A stretch of 46,675 nucleotides of DNA, from positions 1 to 46,675 of the forward strand of contig CATLJA010000005.1 in assembly GCA_949959305.1 (NCBI GenBank), given 5' to 3'. Shown one piece after another: positions 42,708 to 46,675 of the stretch. Source of the stretch: an uncultured Oscillibacter sp. (GTDB taxonomy: Bacteria > Bacillota > Clostridia > Oscillospirales > Oscillospiraceae). Position 1 is the first letter of the stretch. Each line of letters begins with the position of its first letter. The translations under genes were made by a program, and so were the position numbers. The notes under the pieces were generated by a model that worked only from the letters and a program-made list of their open reading frames with translations, ran no database searches and was not told where the DNA came from.

Positions 42708-43208
42708 TCAGCACTCCGCCGCCTCCCCGCCGGAATCCGGGGCCTCCGCCGCCCCTGCGGAGGGGGAGGAACCGCGTTCCTGTTCTTCCCCCAGGACGGA
42801 CTCCCACTCCTTGGGCTTTTCCTTGGGCTTCCGGCAGACCAGGGCCAGCTTATACCCGTCCGGGTCATTTTCCATCAGATACCTCTCGTCCTGGGGCGGC
42901 ACCTTGTCGCCCCGCATAATGCGGGAGGCAATCTTCCGGCAGTTTTCCATGGTTTTCAGCGCCTTGGTCAGGGCGTCCAGCTCTCCGCTTCCCCGCTGCC
43001 TGGCCTCCAGCAGCTTCCGCTGCTTCTCCATATCCTGGCGGTTGACCTCCTGGAGGAAGGCCAGCGCCCCCTGGGACCAGGACAGCTTGTCGGTCCGGGA
43101 TTTCTGAAACGCGGGTTTCTTCGCCGCCGGGGACTTTTTTCCCGCCTGCGGCGCGGCCTCCGCCGCCTGCGCGGCCCGCCGCTGCCGTCCGCTGACGCTG
43201 AGCTCCAT
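42708..43208 (-). CDS. Uncharacterised cytoplasmic protein
   Basis: I do not recognise this family. The 166-residue protein has a basic Ala/Lys-rich N-terminus, then a helical and probably coiled region (about 45-90: LQEVNRQDMEKQRKLLEARQ), then a more conserved-looking segment at about 88-130 (CRKIASRIMRGDKVPPQDER followed by YLMENDPDGYKLAL). The tail is rich in Glu, Ala and Pro. No membrane segment or signal peptide is seen. ATG at 43208 has AAGGAGG eight bases upstream, and longer frames lack a site. It is a single-gene unit convergent with the kinase operon. A link to the flagellum is not shown. Confidence 0.75.
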   Translation of the reverse strand: MELSVSGRQRRAAQAAEAAPQAGKKSPAAKKPAFQKSRTDKLSWSQGALAFLQEVNRQDMEKQRKLLEARQRGSGELDALTKALKTMENCRKIASRIMRGDKVPPQDERYLMENDPDGYKLALVCRKPKEKPKEWESVLGEEQERGSSPSAGAAEAPDSGGEAAEC

Positions 43209-43277
43209 GGTCCGCCCTCCTTGCAATCTTTCAAATGGATATCCGCCCCGCCTCTTACGGCGCCTTATACAATATAT

Positions 43278-43306
43278 ACCATAACATAGAATCCGGCGGA
43301 ACACAA
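43278..43306 (-). promoter_or_regulatory. Probable promoter of the uncharacterised gene
   Basis: On the minus strand TTGTGT (43301-43306) and TATGGT (43278-43283) are spaced by 17 bp, 70 bp before the ATG at 43208. The same 207-bp intergenic region must also hold the fhs promoter; TATGAT near 43352 and TAAAAT near 43372 are candidate -10 boxes there, but no convincing -35 box was found. Confidence 0.45.
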
Positions 43307-43415
43307 GCCTCTTTTCCTTGTGAAATCCTCCACTTCCTTTTCTTCTTGGAGTATGATATCATCATCTTGTCTAAAATAAGTCATACCTTTATATCACACA
43401 AAGGAGGGCCCCGCC

Positions 43416-45089
43416 ATGCACGTTCCGTCCGATATTGAGATCGCCCAGTCCTGCCAGATGCGCCCCATCGCGGAGATTGCCGCCGCCGCCGGGGTGGACC
43501 CCCAATACCTGGAGCTCTATGGCAATTACAAGGCCAAGGTGGACCCCCGCCTCCTCCGGGAGGACGGCCGGGAAGACGGGAAGCTGATTCTGGTTACCGC
43601 CATCAACCCCACCCCCGCCGGAGAGGGCAAGACCACCACCACCGTGGGCCTGGCCGACGCTCTCCGCCGCCTGGGAAAGAACGCGCTGGTCGCCCTGCGG
43701 GAGCCCTCCCTGGGCCCCGTCTTCGGCGTGAAGGGCGGCGCGGCCGGGGGCGGCTTCGCCCAGGTGGTGCCCATGGAGGACATTAACCTCCACTTCACCG
43801 GGGATTTCCACGCCATCGGCGCGGCCAACAACCTGCTGGCCGCCATGCTGGACAACCACATCCAGCAGGGGAACGCCCTGGGAATTGACGTGAAGAAAAT
43901 TACCTGGAAGCGCTGCGTGGACATGAACGACCGCCAGCTGCGGAACATTGTGGACGGCCTGGGGGGCCGGATGCAGGGCGTGCCCCGGGAGGACGGCTTC
44001 GACATCACCGTCGCCAGCGAGATTATGGCGGTGCTGTGCCTTTCCAGCGGCATCCCGGACCTGAAGGCCCGCCTGGGCCGGATGGTGGCGGGCTACACCT
44101 ATGAGGGAAAGCCCGTTACCGCCCACGACCTGAAGGCCGAGGGGGCCATGGCGGCCCTCCTCAAGGACGCCCTGAAGCCCAATCTGGTCCAGACCCTGGA
44201 GGGCACCCCCGCCTTCATCCACGGCGGACCCTTCGCCAACATCGCCCACGGCTGCAACTCCGTCATGGCGACCCGGCTCGCCCTGCGCCTGGCGGACTAC
44301 GCCGTCACGGAGGCGGGCTTCGGCGCGGATTTGGGGGCGGAGAAATTCCTGGACATCAAGTGCCGCCTGGCGGGCCTGAGGCCCAGCGCCGTGGTGGTGG
44401 TGGCCACGGTCCGGGCCCTCAAGAACCACGGCGGCGTCCCCAAGGCGGAGCTGAACGCCGAGAATCTGGAGGCTCTGGAAAAGGGCCTGCCGAACCTCCT
44501 CCGGCATGTGGACAACATCCGGAACGTCTACGGCCTGCCCTGCGTGGTGGCGATTAACGCCTTCCCCACCGACACCGCCCGTGAGCTTCAGCTGGTGGAG
44601 GACAAATGCCGGGAGCTGGGAGTCCGCGCCGCCCTCAGCGAGGTATGGGCCAGGGGCGGCGAGGGCGGAACCGCCCTTGCGGAGGAGGTCCTCCGCCTCT
44701 GCGGGGAACCCAATCACTTCCGCTTCGCCTACAGCGCCGAAGATACCATTGAAAACAAAATCAACGCCATCGCCCAAAAGGTCTACCATGCCAACGGGGC
44801 CGTCCTGACCCCCGCCGCCAGAAAGCAGGCGGCGGAGCTGGAGGCCCTGGGCTTCGGCGGCCTTCCCGTCTGCATGGCAAAGACCCAGTACAGCTTTTCC
44901 GACAATCCGGCCCTGCTTGGGGCTCCCGACGGCTTCACCATCACCGTGCGGAATTTGAAGGTCAGCGCCGGCGCGGGCTTCCTGGTGGCCCTGACAGGGG
45001 ATATCATGACCATGCCGGGCCTGCCCAAGGCTCCCGCCGCCGAGAACATCGACGTGGACGAAAACGGCAGAATCACCGGGCTCTTTTAA
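43416..45089 (+). CDS. fhs: Formate-tetrahydrofolate ligase
   Basis: The enzyme joins formate to tetrahydrofolate with ATP to give 10-formyl-tetrahydrofolate, the entry step of formate into one-carbon metabolism and the methyl branch of the Wood-Ljungdahl pathway. The 557-residue protein has the P-loop-like [11 protein letters not shown] at 66-76, then the [20 protein letters not shown] segment and [17 protein letters not shown] near the end, all family hallmarks. ATG follows AAAGGAGG. The formate channel gene is 12 bp downstream. Confidence 0.97.
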   Translation: MHVPSDIEIAQSCQMRPIAEIAAAAGVDPQYLELYGNYKAKVDPRLLREDGREDGKLILVTAINPTPAGEGKTTTTVGLADALRRLGKNALVALREPSLGPVFGVKGGAAGGGFAQVVPMEDINLHFTGDFHAIGAANNLLAAMLDNHIQQGNALGIDVKKITWKRCVDMNDRQLRNIVDGLGGRMQGVPREDGFDITVASEIMAVLCLSSGIPDLKARLGRMVAGYTYEGKPVTAHDLKAEGAMAALLKDALKPNLVQTLEGTPAFIHGGPFANIAHGCNSVMATRLALRLADYAVTEAGFGADLGAEKFLDIKCRLAGLRPSAVVVVATVRALKNHGGVPKAELNAENLEALEKGLPNLLRHVDNIRNVYGLPCVVAINAFPTDTARELQLVEDKCRELGVRAALSEVWARGGEGGTALAEEVLRLCGEPNHFRFAYSAEDTIENKINAIAQKVYHANGAVLTPAARKQAAELEALGFGGLPVCMAKTQYSFSDNPALLGAPDGFTITVRNLKVSAGAGFLVALTGDIMTMPGLPKAPAAENIDVDENGRITGLF

Positions 45090-45101
45090 GGGGGACGGGC
45101 T

Positions 45102-45920
45102 ATGACCTGCCTCACCCCCAAAGAATTTTTAGAACGCTATGCCGCCGCCGGGACGGCCAAGACGCAGAAAAGCGCCGGGAAGCTCCTGGCGCTGGCGGCA
45201 CTGGCCGGGGCCCTCATCGCCCTGGGCGCAGCCGCCTCCAGCACCGCCGTTCACAGCCTGGACAACGCGGGGCTGGCCCGGACGGTCTCCGGCCTTTTGT
45301 TCCCCTTCGGCCTGTGCATGGTTCTCGTCACCGGGGCGGAGCTGTTCACCGGGAACAGCCTGTTGCTCCTCTCCCTGCTGGAGAAAAAGTGCTCCCTCCC
45401 CGGCCTTCTGCGGAACTGGGTTCTGGTCTATCTGGGAAACTTCCTGGGGGCCTTTCTTGTGGCGGCGGGCTGCGTCTTCTTCGGCCAGCTGAGCTGCTCC
45501 GGCGGGGAGCTGGCGGTGTACGTTATCCGCCTGGCCGCCGGGAAATGCGCCCTCCCCTTTCTCAGCGGCTTCGGCCTGGGGATTTTCTGCAACGTCCTGG
45601 TATGCCTGGGGGTGCTGCTGTCCCTCTCCGCCCAGGACGGGGCGGGCCGCCTCATGGGGGCCTTTCTCCCGGTGTGCTGTTTCGTCCTCTGCGGCTTTGA
45701 GCACTGCGTGGCGAACATGTACTACGTCTCCGCCGGGCTGCTGGCCCTTCAAAACCCCCAATACCTCCAGCTTGCCCAGGCGGCGGGAGCGGACCTGGGC
45801 TCCCTGACCCTGGGAAACTTCCTTTTGGGAAACCTCCTCCCCGTCACTCTCGGGAATATCCTGGGCGGCGGCGGGCTGGCCGCCCTGCTGTGGTACGCCC
45901 ACCTGAAAGAGAACGGATGA
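45102..45920 (+). CDS. Formate/nitrite transporter (FNT) family channel
   Basis: A 272-residue membrane protein with six hydrophobic helices. Family features include the broken-helix segment GLCMVLVTGAELFTGNSLLL and, near residue 205, FEHCVANMYY with the conserved channel His. FocA-type proteins move formate; others in the family move nitrite or hydrosulfide. Co-transcription with fhs makes formate the best guess. ATG 12 bp after the fhs stop. Confidence 0.9.
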   Translation: MTCLTPKEFLERYAAAGTAKTQKSAGKLLALAALAGALIALGAAASSTAVHSLDNAGLARTVSGLLFPFGLCMVLVTGAELFTGNSLLLLSLLEKKCSLPGLLRNWVLVYLGNFLGAFLVAAGCVFFGQLSCSGGELAVYVIRLAAGKCALPFLSGFGLGIFCNVLVCLGVLLSLSAQDGAGRLMGAFLPVCCFVLCGFEHCVANMYYVSAGLLALQNPQYLQLAQAAGADLGSLTLGNFLLGNLLPVTLGNILGGGGLAALLWYAHLKENG

Positions 45921-45922
45921 AA

Positions 45923-45951
45923 GCGCGCCCCGCGGATACCGCGGGGCGCGC
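45923..45951. terminator. Terminator-like GC hairpin after fhs and the channel gene
   Basis: A perfect 13-bp GC stem with a 3-base loop (arms 45923-45935 and 45939-45951) comes 2 bp after the channel gene's stop. There is no clear T-run, so termination would have to be partly helped by other factors. Confidence 0.6.
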
Positions 45952-45999
45952 CGCTTCGCGCTTCGCCGGGGGCGGGTATAAGCTCCCCCGTTTTGGGAG

Positions 46000-46034
46000 A
46001 TACTGCCTGCACACCACAAAACAGGAGGCAGTAT
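46000..46034 (+). promoter_or_regulatory. Hairpin over the ribosome site of rubrerythrin
   Basis: ATACTGCCT (46000-46008) pairs exactly with AGGCAGTAT (46026-46034) around a 17-base loop. The ribosome site AGGAGG (46023-46028) is half inside the 3' arm, so folding could hide it. It could instead be an operator; it does not resemble a PerR box. A -10-like TATAAG is near 45977. Confidence 0.45.
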
Positions 46035-46038
46035 TTCC

Positions 46039-46650
46039 ATGTCCAAGAACCTGAAAGAAAGCGAGACTTTGAAAAACCTGATGCGGGCCTTCGCCGGCGA
46101 GAGCCAGGCCCGGAACCGCTACACCTTCGCCGCCGGCCTGTGCAAAACGCAGCAGCTCCACGTCCTGGAGGCCGTCTTCACCTTTACCGCGAACCAGGAG
46201 AAGGAGCACGCCGAAATCTTCTACAACCACATGAAGGAGGTGGCCGGCCAGACCGTCCACATCGACGGCGGCTATCCCGTGGATCTGACCAACGACGTGG
46301 CGGAGCTCCTGCGGATGGCCCAGCACAACGAATTTGAGGAGTTCGACCCGGTCTATCCCAGCTTCGCCGAAACCGCCCGGCAGGAGGGCTTCCCCCAGGC
46401 GGCCTCCTCCTTTGAGCAGATTTCCAAAATCGAAAAAACCCACGGAAACCGCTTCGCCCGCTTCGCGGAGCTTCTGGAGGCCGGGAAGCTGTTCGTCTCC
46501 GACGCGAAATGCGGCTGGCTGTGCCTGAACTGCGGACACATTCAGGAGGGCCTCCAGGCCCCCAAGGCCTGCCCCGTCTGCTCCCACGGCCAGGGCTTCT
46601 TCATCCGCCTGGAGATGGCCCCCTACGGCGGGGACATTTTAAAGGGCTGA
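46039..46650 (+). CDS. Rubrerythrin
   Basis: Rubrerythrin reduces hydrogen peroxide and protects anaerobes from oxygen. The 203-residue protein has a ferritin-like di-iron domain with Glu21, ExxH at 54-57 and ExxH at 132-135, and a C-terminal rubredoxin-like iron site with CLNC (162-165) and CPVC (178-181). ATG at 46039 follows AGGAGG. It has its own upstream region and is probably a separate unit. Confidence 0.96.
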   Translation: MSKNLKESETLKNLMRAFAGESQARNRYTFAAGLCKTQQLHVLEAVFTFTANQEKEHAEIFYNHMKEVAGQTVHIDGGYPVDLTNDVAELLRMAQHNEFEEFDPVYPSFAETARQEGFPQAASSFEQISKIEKTHGNRFARFAELLEAGKLFVSDAKCGWLCLNCGHIQEGLQAPKACPVCSHGQGFFIRLEMAPYGGDILKG

Positions 46651-46675
46651 GGCCCTTATCCGGCGGCCTCCTCCA

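Noticed and set aside
43366-43397. Promoter TTGTCT, 17 bp, TATATC before fhs
   Set aside because: Spacing is right, but the transcript would start inside the ribosome site, only about 12 bases before the ATG.

Overview
The window is a flagellar and chemotaxis island of a motile, GC-rich Gram-positive anaerobe. The most likely group is Clostridia, close to the Oscillospiraceae (for example the Oscillibacter, Lawsonibacter or Flavonifractor relatives of the gut). This is inferred from the clostridial flagellar gene order, FliY in the switch, CheC/CheD/CheV chemotaxis, FlbD, the fhs plus formate-channel pair, rubrerythrin, and strong Shine-Dalgarno sites with many GTG and TTG starts.

Layout. 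(1) Bases 1-8548, minus strand: fliD, fliS and a FliT-like chaperone gene, then an orphan FtsE-like ATPase, a methyl-accepting chemotaxis protein, an FtsA-like actin-fold protein with an unusual C-terminus, and the start of a Lys/Ala-rich protein cut by the window edge. (2) 8713-10249, plus strand: a ParA ATPase and a protein with a long Pro/Ala linker and a C-terminal ComFB domain, closed by a strong bidirectional terminator. (3) 10304-36951, minus strand: one very long operon, read in transcription order as flgB flgC fliE fliF fliG fliH fliI fliJ fliK flgD, a small flagellar-operon gene, flgE flbD motA motB fliM fliY cheY fliO fliP fliQ fliR flhB flhA, the sigma-28 gene, two FlgF/FlgG-family rod genes, cheC cheD cheV and an EAL-like/HDOD gene. 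It has a good sigma-A promoter about 270 bp before flgB and a long structured leader. (4) 37630-42658, plus strand, divergent from the operon: a REC/HD-GYP/PAS/GGDEF protein, an HPt protein and a hybrid histidine kinase, which together form a complete phosphorelay aimed at cyclic di-GMP. (5) 42708-46650: an uncharacterised gene on the minus strand, then formate-tetrahydrofolate ligase, a formate/nitrite-family channel and rubrerythrin on the plus strand.

How it works together. The operon encodes basal body, rod, hook, export apparatus, stator, switch and sigma-28. CheY, FliY and CheC (CheY-P binding or removal), CheD and CheV supply adaptation, while cheA, cheW, cheB and cheR are not in this window. 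fliD is probably a late, sigma-28-dependent gene. Cyclic di-GMP is a second theme: the dual GGDEF/HD-GYP protein, the EAL-like/HDOD protein and the ComFB-domain protein all sit around the flagellar genes.

The least ordinary features are: three FliM-like CheY-binding motifs repeated in the FliY linker; the ParA/ComFB pair in a locus that lacks flhF and flhG; the FtsE-like ATPase with an altered ABC signature and no FtsX; the FtsA-like protein with beta-rich C-terminal units; and strong hairpins on both sides of flgE. No tRNA, rRNA, insertion sequence, prophage or CRISPR array was seen.
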